A program made the position numbers and the translations under genes. A DNA stretch of 64,000 bases from Lichenostomus cassidix. Its lineage: Eukaryota > Chordata > Aves > Passeriformes > Meliphagidae. The DNA lies in contig CM039188.1 of the NCBI GenBank assembly GCA_008360975.2, forward strand, positions 31,027,944-31,091,943. Reading direction: 5' to 3'. Under the pieces are notes generated by a model. That model did not search any database. It was not told the origin of the DNA and worked only from the letters and a program-made list of their open reading frames with translations. Shown one piece after another: positions 15,001-26,529 of the stretch; position 1 is the first letter of the stretch; the number at the start of each line of letters is the position of its first letter.

Positions 15001-16560
15001 CCTCACACTGAGGTCTGATCCAGCTAGTACTAAACAAACCAACTTATGGTTCAACAAACTTGGATCTGACTCCAAAATATGTGGTCCATGCTGCCACCAT
15101 AAAAGAGGAGATTAACAGAATTGAAAGGATGGACAATAGGGTTTGTGTGCCAAAAGCCTGACTTCTTTTCCTGTGTTAATCTCATAAGAGACATCCATGA
15201 CTGAAAACCTTGTCTTGCCTACTGTCCTTAAGACGATCACAGCTACATGCTGCCGAGTGAAGATGTTAAGGAGATTAATTGAGGCTCTAATAATATTTAT
15301 CTAAGTTTTGCTCAAAATATCTCTCTTAAAAGAGCCTTTACATGACAAGGGAGAGATAAACTCACATATTGATACGTCCCAAACTATCCAGCTTCCACTC
15401 TCACACAAAACCCAGAATCAGACAACAAAATGCACAGTAAATAATAAAGCATGTTTTCATTACTCTGTGAAGCAAATCCATCAGGGACCACTGCCACCAT
15501 CTGCTTTAATGGTGCACACTGCTTCAATAAGAGCATGGGTTTTAAAGAAAAATATTTTTAACTAGCTATGAAAAATTTGGTTCTTTCTTTGATGCAAGTA
15601 GCTCTACCCCAGAAAACAAGGTCCAGTAAAATAAAAGATTTCTGACATCTGTTACCACACTTTCTCTCCTACAGTTTTACAAATTGGTTTTACCCCTCAC
15701 TGAAATATAAGCTGTTGCAGATCTTAATATCTGTCTTCACTCCTTCTTTCACACTTTGCAACACCTGTATCACGAATCTCAAGACTGAACAGGCTGTTCC
15801 ACTGCATTTTTAAAATTCCTCTAGTTCTGACACTTTCCTAACTCAGCTTTTCAAACTTAATAGAATATCCCGTTGCAGTTAAGTATTTTCTGCCTTTGAT
15901 TAATTCCTGCAAACCCACAGTTCTCTTCCTGAACACAACTTCACCATTTTCTTCTGAGAGAAGCAAATCAAAATCCAAGACAGTTATTTCCTTCCTCCTC
16001 ACCTGCTAAGATTGTATTGATCTCTCAGTCCCTCCTCTCCCCCGGTCACCTTTCACAGGTCTGTTACAATCTTTCCTGATTTAAAAACAACAGCCATCCT
16101 TGGTTTTACTTCATTCTCTGGAAACACTGACCATGGTCTACATTGCCACTCATCCTCGCCCTTTTTCACCTACATCTTTCCTATCAAAACACCAGAACCA
16201 GGGTTTGAACCTCTGTGAAGCTGCAATCTCAGGAACCAACTCCTAAGTCCTCACCAGGGAGCCACAACAGCCCACAAATCTTAACTCAAACCAGGAGATG
16301 CTTTACATGGAGTCCAGAATAGGAAACCTCGGGATGTTTTAGGAATTTCTGGGTTTCAGATAGGGAGTTTGGACAGAGGCAGCCCAAGGTTCCCAGGTGA
16401 TGCCCATGTCTGTAGGCTCCTGTTACCCACCATCACAAATGGGCTGTAACACACAGTGCCAGCCTCAGAGTCTCAGAAGTTTAGAAGCAACTTGAGATAT
16501 CCTACCTGGTGAGAATGTCAGGCTTTGAGAGCAAATACAAGCCCTGACATCAAAACAAAT
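1..16560. other. non-coding, presumed NCKAP5 intron
   Basis: AT-rich sequence with no open frame I recognise as protein. Apart from the short CR1-like tail at 13311-13351 I see no interspersed repeat. GC-richer pockets occur at about 1000-1300 (with CGCGCTGC and GAAGCGCGGG) and about 10750-11160, but neither has CpG-island density. The minus-strand frame at 6161-6451 ends at a good donor (CAGAG|GTAAGA) but has no convincing acceptor. No tRNA or rRNA gene was seen. Confidence 0.6.
13311..13351 (+). mobile_element. decayed CR1 3' tail
   Basis: The segment GTTGGTATTTCCCTCAACCA followed by ATTCTGTGACTCTGTG resembles the CR1 end (a TTCCAACCCAA-like stretch followed by an ATTCTGTGATTCTGTG repeat). 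It is short and diverged, so this is a weaker call than the other two. Confidence 0.5.
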
Positions 16561-17026
16561 TGTCCTAGGTTGCAATGTAGATGTATTTAATATTCTATTA
16601 CCACCAGCTGTGGGGCACAGGTTGTTATCTCCTGCTCTGACTCACCCCTGATAACTGTTAATGAGCTATCAAGAACCAACCCCATGACTCCTGGAATTAT
16701 CTCATCCTACTGTGAGATGCTCCACCCAGGAGGGAGGAGCCAAGCATTCCCACCTCGATATAACCTGGCTTTGAACTACACAAGCAGCTCCCGTCTGCTG
16801 GATTCCCAGAGGACAAGAGCTACCACTGGACCTTCAGGTGGAGACCAGACCTTCCACAGGATCACTGCTTCAACCTAACTACTTCACTTGGACTGCTGCC
16901 ACCACCCTGACTAACAGGGTGTCAAGCTGTATCTGACTTTTTTTTTTCCCCAGTTATTTTTAATTTTCCTATTTAATTGTAATTCTGACTTGTTATCTCC
17001 CACTGGTTTGTTTTCAAACTAATACA
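16561..17026 (+). mobile_element. solo LTR of an avian endogenous retrovirus
   Basis: The element opens with TGTCCTAGGTTG and closes with AATACA, giving the TG...CA ends of a retroviral LTR about 466 bp long. The flanks CAAAT (16556-16560) and CACAT (17027-17031) could be a five-base target duplication with one change. A TATA-like ATATAA lies at 16758-16763 within a short GC-richer core, followed by a T-rich 3' part ending in a CTCCCACTGGTTTG stretch. I recall similar ends from songbird LTR families but cannot name the subfamily. No gag, pol or env remnant is recognisable on either side, so recombination between LTRs has probably removed the interior. No retroviral protein is encoded. Confidence 0.7.
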
Positions 17027-20000
17027 CACATCTATTCCTGCTCTCTGACTAATGATTCCTCATTTTTCTTTGTATCCTGCAGTCTAAATCCCTCATCATT
17101 TGCTGAGCTGTGTTTCACACATACAATGTGAATTTTTGGAGACACACATTCTTTGTGATCATATTTTAATTCATTAGGTACATCTGCACTGGCAATTTAA
17201 TGTGAAGAGGGGCATTTTCTCAGTGAAAACCTGACTTGTGCTGACATTCAAAGTCTTGGGCCCACCACTCATGACGGTGTGCCTTGATTCCCCTCTGCAG
17301 CTCTGCTCCAGACAGCACCCTGAGCACCCCAGATATAGTACAGATCCAAGGTCCACAGATGTTGACTCCATGCTGCATGCCCAGGATGAACCTCTGGTAC
17401 AAACTCTTGGGCCAGCTGGGAGATGGAGGTGTGCTCCTGGACCCATAAGGGGTCACAGCAAATAATCAAGTATGTTCTCATTTGTGTCATGTCAGTTGAT
17501 AATACCAATGCTCCTTGTCTGGGCTCTACTGCAGTGACAAAGCAAATGGACACAAAAGTTATTTAACAAGAGAAAGCATTGAAAAAAAAATTTAAAAATC
17601 AAACCCTAGCTACATACTACAACACTGTAATTATTCATTTCCATTCGGTAGCATTGAAAATGGTGACTGGGTAATTTATCTACAGGACACAAGCTCTAGC
17701 AGAGGTAGATAATGTTACTCGAGAGAGAACGCTGCAGCAAAACTTAGAGCAAATCGTTCCCATGTTAAGTACTACAAACACCCACCTAGAGCTTAGATAC
17801 CAGAGGCATTCCCAGCAGTCCCCTCTACTACCACATGTGCTATTTACATGAAAAAATATTTTTATATGCTTGAAAGTTGGCATGTCAGATTCCCATTAAC
17901 ACCACCAGGAATGACTGCAATTCAATCTCATGTTCAGTAGCCACCAGGAATCAGTTTACTGCAGATGCCAAGCAAGCCAAGACATAACACATGGTTACTG
18001 TGGCTCCACTGGTAGTTCTGGTCTTCTCCCAAAAGCAACAGAAAGATGCATTTATTGCACTGGGTTTGGCCTACATTCCCCTCTGACCACATTTCACACA
18101 GGTGTGCTCTTAGCCAGGACACTGCTGCCCTTCAGGGTGCAGTAAGTCACTGCAGTCATGATTTTATAAAGTGCCAGCTGGCTCCTATACCTGACACCAG
18201 GAACATCCACTGGAATGCAGACATACACAGAGGGCACGGAGAAGAGGTACACAGGCAATCAATTCAAAGAAGGAGAAAGGGAAAGAAATGGAAGAAAAGT
18301 TCTGTAAAGATCAATGTCTGTTGCCACAGAAATTACTATTTATGGCAATTAAACCTGAAATTATAATTTGAAATGCTTAAAGCATATAGCTTATCTTCAG
18401 AAAAAAACAAACACCCAGAGTAAGGATGTGGTATAGTCAGCCACAAATTACTTTGTCATCAACTACACAATGGCATAAGGATTTTAGCTTCCTGTAGTGG
18501 CTTAGACCAAGAGCAAGGGTAAAACCTTGGCACAGAGAAGAACTGAAAGGATTCAAGTGGACATAATAAGAGAGCAGCTGCATTGTCTATTTAGAACAAC
18601 ACAGGCCATCAGGAGCCATGAGCCATTTGAGAGGAGTTTATACACAAAGCAAGGGAAGTTATTAGAAGGTGGAACAAAGATGTACATGGATAGCAACTGG
18701 TATATGTTTGGCTCAGACACTTGGAACCATGTGGATTTAAGAGAAATACTATAAAGAGAGGCAGGGAAAAGAAGAACACTTTTTGTTCTTTCACAGAGTA
18801 CAGCAGTGTTGAGAGCTTTGTTTCTGTAATACATCAAACTTTCTTTTCCACATCTTGGTTCTTCCTTCATGATCTTACTTGCATTCTGATTATTCTGAGG
18901 AATAATTTATGTTTCAGATATGAACCACCAGTGCACACACCACTGCAAATGACACAGGAGTACCTGACTCTCCTTCATGAGCCGTTAATTTCTGTAAAGA
19001 TTCTCTCTGAAAAAAACCCACTCTTCCTATCTTCATTTCAAATGGTAAGTATAGAAGAAAAATAAATTCTCAAAGAAACAGACAACTTGAGGGCCTCTGA
19101 CATAAGTCTTGCTGCAGAACACCCAGTCGTTCTCTTAATGCTTAAATCATTTGAATATATCAAAACTGTATGCATATTTTTTAAAATTCCACTCACATCA
19201 GCTTGAGACTGTATCCATCATCTAATGTCCTAATACTATCAATTCTTTGGTCATTCCTAGGAGTTTACATTATATGAGATTTAAATATCAAAGTTAGAAG
19301 CAAGAAAGAGAATTTTGCTGCTGGAATAATCCCTCCAGACCTTCTTCAGAATGGAAGCATAAATGCAAATCCTACCATCAACCTTCTGGTTGATGTTTTT
19401 ATACAAATATTATTAAATTGCCTTTTCATCCTCTGCTTTCTGAGCAGTGGCAACTCTTCATTACTGCTCTGACAGCCTCAACTTCTCCATGGTGCAGTTT
19501 CAGGTGGAAAAAGAGGGCTCAAACCTCCATGGAAACATCAGCCAAAAGCAGGAACAACATGCCTGTGTCTTAAATACCAGTCCCAGTTCCACCACTCTGT
19601 GTGATTTCGTTTTGCCTAAATAACCAAGCTAACAGCAGGTACTGAATTGCACTTCCTGAGAAATGGAGCAAAGCAAAAGTGGATTGGGTTGGTTTGGAGT
19701 TTTTCTACAGCACCTCTTTGCAAGTTACAAGTTAACAGATACACACACACACTTAGCTTGGCATGCAGAACAGCTTATCTATTTCAATGCTGTAACTCTA
19801 AGGTTAAGCAGGTGTCTAACCGGTGGCAAAATCAGGGTCTTAAACGGAAAATTAATCAGTGTAAGAAGTGGACTTATGCACAACACCTGGCTGCTGCTGG
19901 GCTTATCTTTGTAGGGATTTATCTGTGGAGACAAGCAGTGGTGTAGCAGTAATGCTCTACAACAGTTGCAACCAACCCTACATGGCACAGAAGAGGAAAA

Positions 20001-21964
20001 GTTAACCATTAATAATAATTGTCACAGAAATGGATGTTCTTCGCTTAAGAAAGAGTGTGACAGGAAGTACTACAAAGAATACATTTGTACTTCAGCAAGA
20101 AAAACTTGTCAATAAGTGGCTGCTATGTGTAATTAACTGAAATAATGAAGATGGGAAAAAGCTGGAGTGGGAATAACTTTCCTAGGAAATTCTCTAAAAA
20201 AGAGACCAGATTGAAAAAAAGTACAACATACAATATTTCTGACCTAAAGTGTGTAATCTTCCTTTCCATGATGTTCAGTGAAAGGGAAAAGTAAATGAGA
20301 GATGCTGACACCCCTGTGAAGGTTTTATATTTTTCATTTCCATCAGAGCTCTGCACTGAACATCCAATCCATCCTCCCTGCTCAGCACACCACTGAGCTG
20401 GCGGGACACACCATATGGCTCACTTTAACCGCGTAAATTGTGAGCTGGGACATGAATGGGGCTGCTCCACTGACACAGTCCATCACCAGCTCCACAGATT
20501 TGGCAGAATGGGGATTACACCACACGCTGCAGCTGCCCCAGGAACAGGCAGAGCTACAGGCAGGAGCAGCACAGCCAGGCTCCAGCCTGGAATCCACCAG
20601 GTCACAATGAGCTCCGTGAGCGCTGTAACCTGGATGGCTCAAAATTTTATTGCTTGTAATGCAAGGGCAACGTAATAATGTGCTTTTCCATACTGCTTCC
20701 CTCCACAGCACGGCAAATTTCAAGTTCTAAAATAAACATGGAAATCCATGGCAGCAGAAACCTGATGACATTTTTACTCTTGCTACTGGCAAGCCCCATC
20801 TAATGCCAGTGGTATTAATCCCAGTGTTCACTAGCAAAAGGAACTAAATCCTGGTAAATTCAACCAAGGGCACTGGTTGCTTTATGCTGGAAGGGAATAC
20901 TGTATTTAGCTTATATGATTTGTTTCTTCCTTTAACAAGAAATGGAAAAACATTTGTGGTATTCACAGTAAAAGAAAAAAAAAAAAAAGTATTTTTGGTT
21001 CATCACCAATGACCAGCACAAGAATGCACCGAAAAAAGGTCCTCAACATTATGATTACTGCCTGGTTATTCCCCAACCACATTTAAAACTCTAGACTGCC
21101 CATTCCAGCATTTCAGTGCAATTTTTATTGACCTACTAACCTGTAACTCTGGGAAGCCTGGAGCTAAGAATGCAATAATGGCTAGCAAATACAAGTCTCC
21201 AAACAGAGTGTAATAACCTTAAGTAAACTACTGCCAAGCAAAAGTCCTGCAGATCAAACAGTTCCCACGAAGCCTTATGCTATTAACTGGCAAAAGAGTC
21301 CCATGATATCTCCATAGTCATGCACAATAACAGAGCACTGCGCTTCTGTTTACTTACATAGCTTATCTACAATCCACTAATGTATACAGCCAGCCCCTCC
21401 GATGTAAATCACTTCTCTATTTCATGTTACTTCCCTTGTTAAAAACTTTCCTAGCTTTCTAATGATAAACAGGGGGTTTGTCTGGAATATCTATTTCCAA
21501 GGGATGGACGCTGGACATTGGCAAAATCGTTTCAATAAGGGACTCAATTTTATATCGTTACATGGAGAAAAAGAATTGCGAACATGTAAAATAAAGTTTG
21601 CAACAACATGGTATTTATGTGGTTCTGCATTTTTCCTGCTGCGAGGCCTGCTTGCATTTACTCTACCTTATTTCTGTCACTGCCTGGGTAGCCCCACCTC
21701 GGGAGATGGATAGTGGATCTAACACCCTACCAAAGCCAAAGAATCAACAGCCAGAAGCCTCATGGCCAGCAGTGGGTCACTCAACACTGCATTTACCTCA
21801 CGCCCTACTGCTTTGTGTGCTTCAACTCATTTCAGAAAGACCTCTTCTCTACCTAATGCACTTCTTCCGTGAGGACCATCTGCATCCAGCGATCAGTGCA
21901 AGGTGGAGGGGGTCAAGCCTTTTAAACGATCAGGAGTACAAATAAAACAGAAATAAAACTCGTT
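17027..21964. other. non-coding, presumed NCKAP5 intron
   Basis: There are no recognised genes. At 17174-17553 several frames on both strands are open at once, which is typical of chance rather than coding. One plus-strand block at 18918-19044 is open and flanked by plausible splice sites (see findings). A short CA run lies at 19740-19752 and an A-rich run at 20970-20988. Confidence 0.6.
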
Positions 21965-22422
21965 AGGATGCTCCCGCCAGAGGCACGGAACGGCAACAAA
22001 ACCTGCCGCCTCTGAAGCAACAGGGCTCGAATGCAGAGCCCGCGGGCTCCTTCCCTGCGGCTCAGGGAGCAAAAAGGCAGGAAAAAGCGAGTTGCCCTTC
22101 TCCCCGGCCCAGAAGGGCTGAGCCCCGCGGCGGGGCGGTGCGGGCTGCGGCCGAGCCGGGCTCAGCCCTCCGGCAGCGCAGGGAGCTGGCTGCAGCCGGC
22201 GCTGGCCGCGGCACGGCCGGCGGGGCGGGGAAGGAAGGGAGGAGGCCGGGCCGGCGGCGGGATGCGGCGGCAGGTGCCTCCCCCGCCCGCGGGCCGCGCC
22301 CGGCTCCGCGCAGCGCCTCGGCCCCGGGCGGGGGAGCGGCGGGCGCCGCCGGGGCGGGCGCGGGGCGCCGGGGAAGGGGAGGAGACGGCGGCGGCGGGGC
22401 GGGCAGGAGGCGCGGCGGGCAG

Positions 22423-22457
22423 GTGAGGGAGGGAGGGAGAGAGAGAGAGGAAGAGAC
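22423..22457 (+). repeat. polypurine tract (GGGA)n/(GA)n beside the splice donors
   Basis: This is an almost unbroken purine run, with GGGAGGGAGGGA followed by six GA steps and GGAAGAGA. It lies between the plus donor at 22422 and the minus donor at 22488. On the minus strand it forms a C/T-rich stretch just inside the first intron. Such mirror-like purine tracts can adopt triplex DNA and are common in promoters; whether this one does is not visible from sequence. Confidence 0.75.
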
Positions 22458-22487
22458 GATAGGGGCGCGGGAGCGGCCGCTCCTTAC

Positions 22488-23080
22488 CTGGGGCGCGGTG
22501 GCGCATCCTGCGGCGGGCGGGGGCCGCGCGTCCCGGCGGGCCGGGGAGCCCCCCGCCGCCGCCCCCCGGCTGGGCAGAGCGGCTGCCGCCCCCCGGGCCG
22601 GCCGCCCCGCCGCCGCCGCTCGCCCGCTCCGCTTTGTTCCGCCGCGGCGGCTCCCGCTCCCGCTGCCGCCGCAGCCGCGGGACGCGTAACATGTGCCTGG
22701 GGAGGGCGGGCGGGCGGCTGCCCGGGGTGGCACTTTCGGCGGGGCGGGGAGCGCGGCGGCCGGGCCCCTCCGCCCCCGGCCCCGCGGAGGAGCGGGGCTG
22801 TCAGATCCAGCCCATCTGCCGCGATCGCAATCGGTCGCAACTGAATGGCTCCGGCAAATCTGCGGCGGCAGCAGGGGCTCGCCGCGGCGGGGGGGTGGGG
22901 GAGGCCGGGCCATTGTCTGCGGCGGCCCCCGGGTGCCCCCGGGCTGGGGGCGGCGGGCGGGGGCTGCCCGGGGTGTCCGGGAGCGGCGCAGCCTCCGCTC
23001 GGCGGCGGGACCGGCAGCGCTGCCTCTCCGCCGGGGCTGCCCCCCGTGGGATCGCACATCATCGTGGGGAAAACCCTCAT
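22488..23080 (-). other. candidate alternative first exon ending at a strong donor
   Basis: Reading minus, the CpG-island sequence ends at CGCCCCAG|GTAAGGA, a near-perfect donor, with base 22488 as the last exonic base. The 5' limit is unknown; 23080 is only the most distant ATG (A at -3) whose frame stays open to the donor. That frame gives 198 codons rich in Pro, Ala, Gly and Arg and ends two bases into a codon (phase 2, AG|), the same phase and last two bases as the NCKAP5 exon at 35477. A nearer ATG at 22506-22504 (A at -3) gives MRHRAP and ends in phase 1, which would not splice in frame to the same partner. The exon may equally be untranslated. All frames are open in such GC-rich DNA, so coding is not established. 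Confidence 0.38.
22889..22909 (+). promoter_or_regulatory. G-quadruplex-type G-run cluster in the CpG island
   Basis: The runs are G7, T, G5, A, GG, CC, GGG, all within 21 bases. The long runs can be split to supply four G-tracts with short loops, which is the usual quadruplex pattern. It sits in the central part of the island, a plausible place for a promoter G4. The call is by pattern only. Confidence 0.5.
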
Positions 23081-26000
23081 GCTGCACAGGGTGAAATGCT
23101 CGCCCCGAGTCGGTGCCGTCCCGGCTGTCCTCGAAAGTTAGGAGAGAGAGAGGGCACGCGGCGTGGCGAAGCCGCCGGGATGAGTTGGGATGCGCCAAGG
23201 GACAGCGGCTGTGCCCATAGGGCTGCAGAGGACCCGGTGTGTGACACACAGGTGAAACACTTCAGATGGATGCAGGTTCACAGGCATGCACGGCACGCTT
23301 TTAAACCTCGTAGTGTCTGAAAAAGCTGTTCCAAAAGAATCCCCGAGAGCTTTGGCATCTGTTAGTCCAAAAATAGCAAGTAAAAAATTCTTACTGGTTA
23401 GAAGAAAATCTGCCTGGTACTTGATCCAGTTATTTGTAGATACAGTGTGTGTAAGAGAACTTAAGGTATGGTATTTGTGAGACAACCTAAGTGAAGAGTG
23501 AGCAATAATTCAGGCGGGATTTCCCAGTTTAAGGAGAGAAAGTAAGAGATCGTGGAAACAGGGTGAGAAAAACTGACATGATGCAAATGAGAGACAAGTG
23601 GGTATGCTGGAGCAAAGAGACTGCAGGAGCCAGGGTGCCAAGTTAATCCTCATGTATGGTACTGAGACAAGAATCGAAAGGTGGAGGTCTATCTGAGAAT
23701 CAGAGACAAGTACTGGAGAAGCAAACCTTCAAAAACGAAGGTGGCAGGAGTTTTTCTGGATTTTGAATTTGGAGGTTTCTGAGCCGAGGAGCTCAGAAGA
23801 ATGAATAAATCATTGGATAATGCTCAGATTTTACTTAACAGATTGGCTGTGGCTGAAGACAGTGCAGTAAGTTGCAGAAGGAACCTCTTCCTGTGGTGGT
23901 ACAGAAAAGAGTCTTTGCAGCTAAATATGTTGCTCTTGAATAAACCCATAGCCAGGATTCTTAATACAGATTTTCTTCCAGGCTGGCAATTCATTTTTCC
24001 AGTATAGAATGGGAACCTCCAAAATTACTTGAATCTGTCAAGCTTGTGAGTTTGTCCTTTCTAGGACAGCAGCTTACAGAGGCACCTTGCTCTCTCCTGA
24101 TCATAAACAATTGTTCAATTTTCTGAGGGCTGATCTAGAGTCCTGAGCTAGTCAAAGTCCTTGGGTTTAATTAATTGCAATGGGATGAAGCATAAAGTCT
24201 GTACCACACTGAGCCAGAGTAAATGATACAGTGATCTTAAATACTACAAAACTCTGTGACAGAAAGCTGCAAAACAGCATGAGACAGGAACTGAGCATCA
24301 TGGCAGACAAGAGGTCATCTGCAAATCCAACAGAATTTGGGGTCTCCAAAGAGATTTTTGTCTCCATTCAAACACGATTTCATCATTTAAACAATGACCC
24401 TGTAGCAGTCATTGAGTACTGAAATAATGTATGCTGATGTGTTTTAAGTGCTCTTTTGTGTAGGAAAACACCTTGAGCAACTCTTGGGAGAGCCAGTTTT
24501 ACCTACAGAGTACAAGAGATGTTAATTTTCTGTTTAAATAGAAAAAAAGATCCCAATAAAATGTACTCACACAATAATGCCTGTTACTTGCACAGACAAC
24601 CTAAACTGCCTATCCAGATTCCTCTCTAATTGATTGAAACTGCAATGCTAAATGTTTTCTGAGACTTGGCTAATGTGCAAGTGGCTGCACTGGATCTGTC
24701 CAGAAGGTCTGTGTAGCTGAGTGTCATTTCTCTTCAGTGCCAAACCCCAAATATCCAGGGGAAGATCCAACACTTTGCCACTCTCCAACCCCCTGGGAGC
24801 TCAGGGATCTCCTGACCCAGGCTTGCCCTCTGCATGTTTAGTACATCTCTCTAACTCCCTTCCATGACTGTCTAGTCTCTAACTGAGCCCACATACATTT
24901 TAAAATCCATGGTAGCTTGTTGCAGATGCTCTGATCCTTGTTTCCATGAAAAATCTCTTCCTTTCATTTGTTTTTCAATGTGCTGCCTGTTTTCATCCGA
25001 CAGCTTGTATTTCTTGCATTGGAAGAAGCAGTGGACACAATCAGCTCCTCTCCATACTGCTCACATTTTAGCTCTGTCGTTTCCCTGCCTGGGTTACTGC
25101 TTTTTCAGACTGAAGAGTCCTAGTTGTTCCATAAATGAAAACCAGCTCATGCTTCTGATTACCCTTTTCTTTCTTCCCCCAAACTTAGCCACTCTTTTTT
25201 TTTCCTGAAGTGGAAGATCAGAACAGTGAATGGTACTCAAGATGCAGTAAAATCACTGGCATAATCATGGTTCCTTCCTAAGTGTGGTACTGCAGATCTT
25301 AAAATACTATCCTAGTCAGGGTCAAGTCTTTCTATCAAGCCTTTAAATTATTGCATAGAAAGTTTCTGTTTGAAGACCACTTCTATCTTTCCATGATTCT
25401 TTCCTGAATTCCTAGTGAAAACATGGAACTGTTTCACCAAATCTGCTAGATTAACTGGGAGTAAAGGACTAAAAAAATTTTTAAAAAAATACTGCCAGTT
25501 CTCTAATTATTTTCAGGCCTGAGCTTACATTCACTGAAATCAAGAATGACAGACTTGGTCTCCTACTCTGTAACTAGAAGTGATTTAGAATTAAAAAGAA
25601 CCAGTATTTATCTACAACTTAAAGCTATAATTACAGCTTGAAAGTGTTTTTAATGCATATTGAGCTGCACTGTATCTGACTGCTGAGATACTCTTCTTCT
25701 GCATCTCTTTAAGATTAGTAGTATCTCAGTTTCATACACAGCAATAAGTACATGTTCCAAATCATTAATTATTTCTTGTCCCTAGGCTTGCACAATTTTG
25801 TCTAGCACAGACATTTACAAGATAATACAGCAGTCTTCAAACAAAATTCATGGCTTGGCTTGCCATTGCGTCAGAGAGATAGAAAAAAATGCAGTGCTCG
25901 TACTTCAAAACACTAAAATGAAGTAGCTGATAGCATTATCTCAATACATTACTGGTAGCCATAGTTTTAAATAAACCAACCTAACAGCTGGCACAGGGAA

Positions 26001-26521
26001 ATGCAATGATTTAGGGGATTTTTTTCATTTTCTCAAAGATGCCAAGCTACTGTTGGAGGGACAGATACTTCGTAAAATGGTTTCTGATTCTCAGCTGGCA
26101 TAATGTGCATGTGGAGGTGATGTACCTCTGCTCACTGCTGCATTCTGCAGCTCTTCTAGATGGGAGAGACCTGGGAAAGAACAGGTATGTCGGTAGGTTG
26201 GGAGTGACTGATTTGCACAGTTGTCAATAATGCCAAATCAACCATGCAACCTGTAAGACAGTCTTTGCTTCACAGAGAAACTCCATTCTTAAAAATTTGG
26301 GAGGGGAGGAAACTTCCAAAAATGCAGTTGTTAAGCTTTACTCACTCCTTGTCCTTTTATTAATAGCTATATATTTGCTTGCACAGGATGTAGGCTGTGT
26401 ATGGGTGATGTAAGAGCAGATTTTCTGATTTTCTGCTGTTCTACCCAGAGGTTACTGGCACTTCACACCAGCGGTGTTCCGAGGCTCTGTTGAACACGAG
26501 CAGGGTAGAAATCGCGTGAAC

Positions 26522-26529
26522 TGACGTCA
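26522..26529. promoter_or_regulatory. perfect CRE palindrome TGACGTCA
   Basis: A full cAMP-response element consensus occurs in a small CpG-bearing pocket (about 26460-26660) that also has GTTCCGAGG, AATCGCGTGAAC and CGCCCGGG. It lies 3.4 kb from the CpG island. CREB/ATF binding there is inference from the motif alone. Confidence 0.4.

Larger units (their letters stand above)
21965..23170. promoter_or_regulatory. CpG island, probable intragenic promoter
   Basis: GC content jumps from about 40% on both sides to roughly 75-80% between about 22020 and 23060, with very dense CpG and many GGGCGG/CCGCCC (Sp1-type) boxes. There is no TATA box in the core. The island lies 13 kb downstream, in transcription order, of the NCKAP5 exon at 35477-35550, so it is inside that gene rather than at its recognised 5' end. 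Good splice donors leave it on both strands (minus at 22488/22487, plus at 22422/22423). The most economical reading is an alternative NCKAP5 promoter on the minus strand, an antisense RNA promoter on the plus strand, or both. Confidence 0.88.

Noticed and set aside
17174..17553. Overlapping 75-94-codon frames on both strands next to the solo LTR
   Set aside because: They might have been an internal retroviral remnant, but no retroviral domain is recognisable, and simultaneous openness in four frames points to chance.
20382..20723. 113-codon minus-strand frame and 86-codon plus frame
   Set aside because: These are opposing chance frames in a GC-richer patch with no domain.
22062..23249. 395-codon minus-strand open frame across the CpG island
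   Set aside because: It is open only because stop codons are rare in 75-80% GC DNA. All frames on both strands are open there, the composition is low-complexity Pro/Arg/Ala/Gly, and a good donor interrupts it at 22488.
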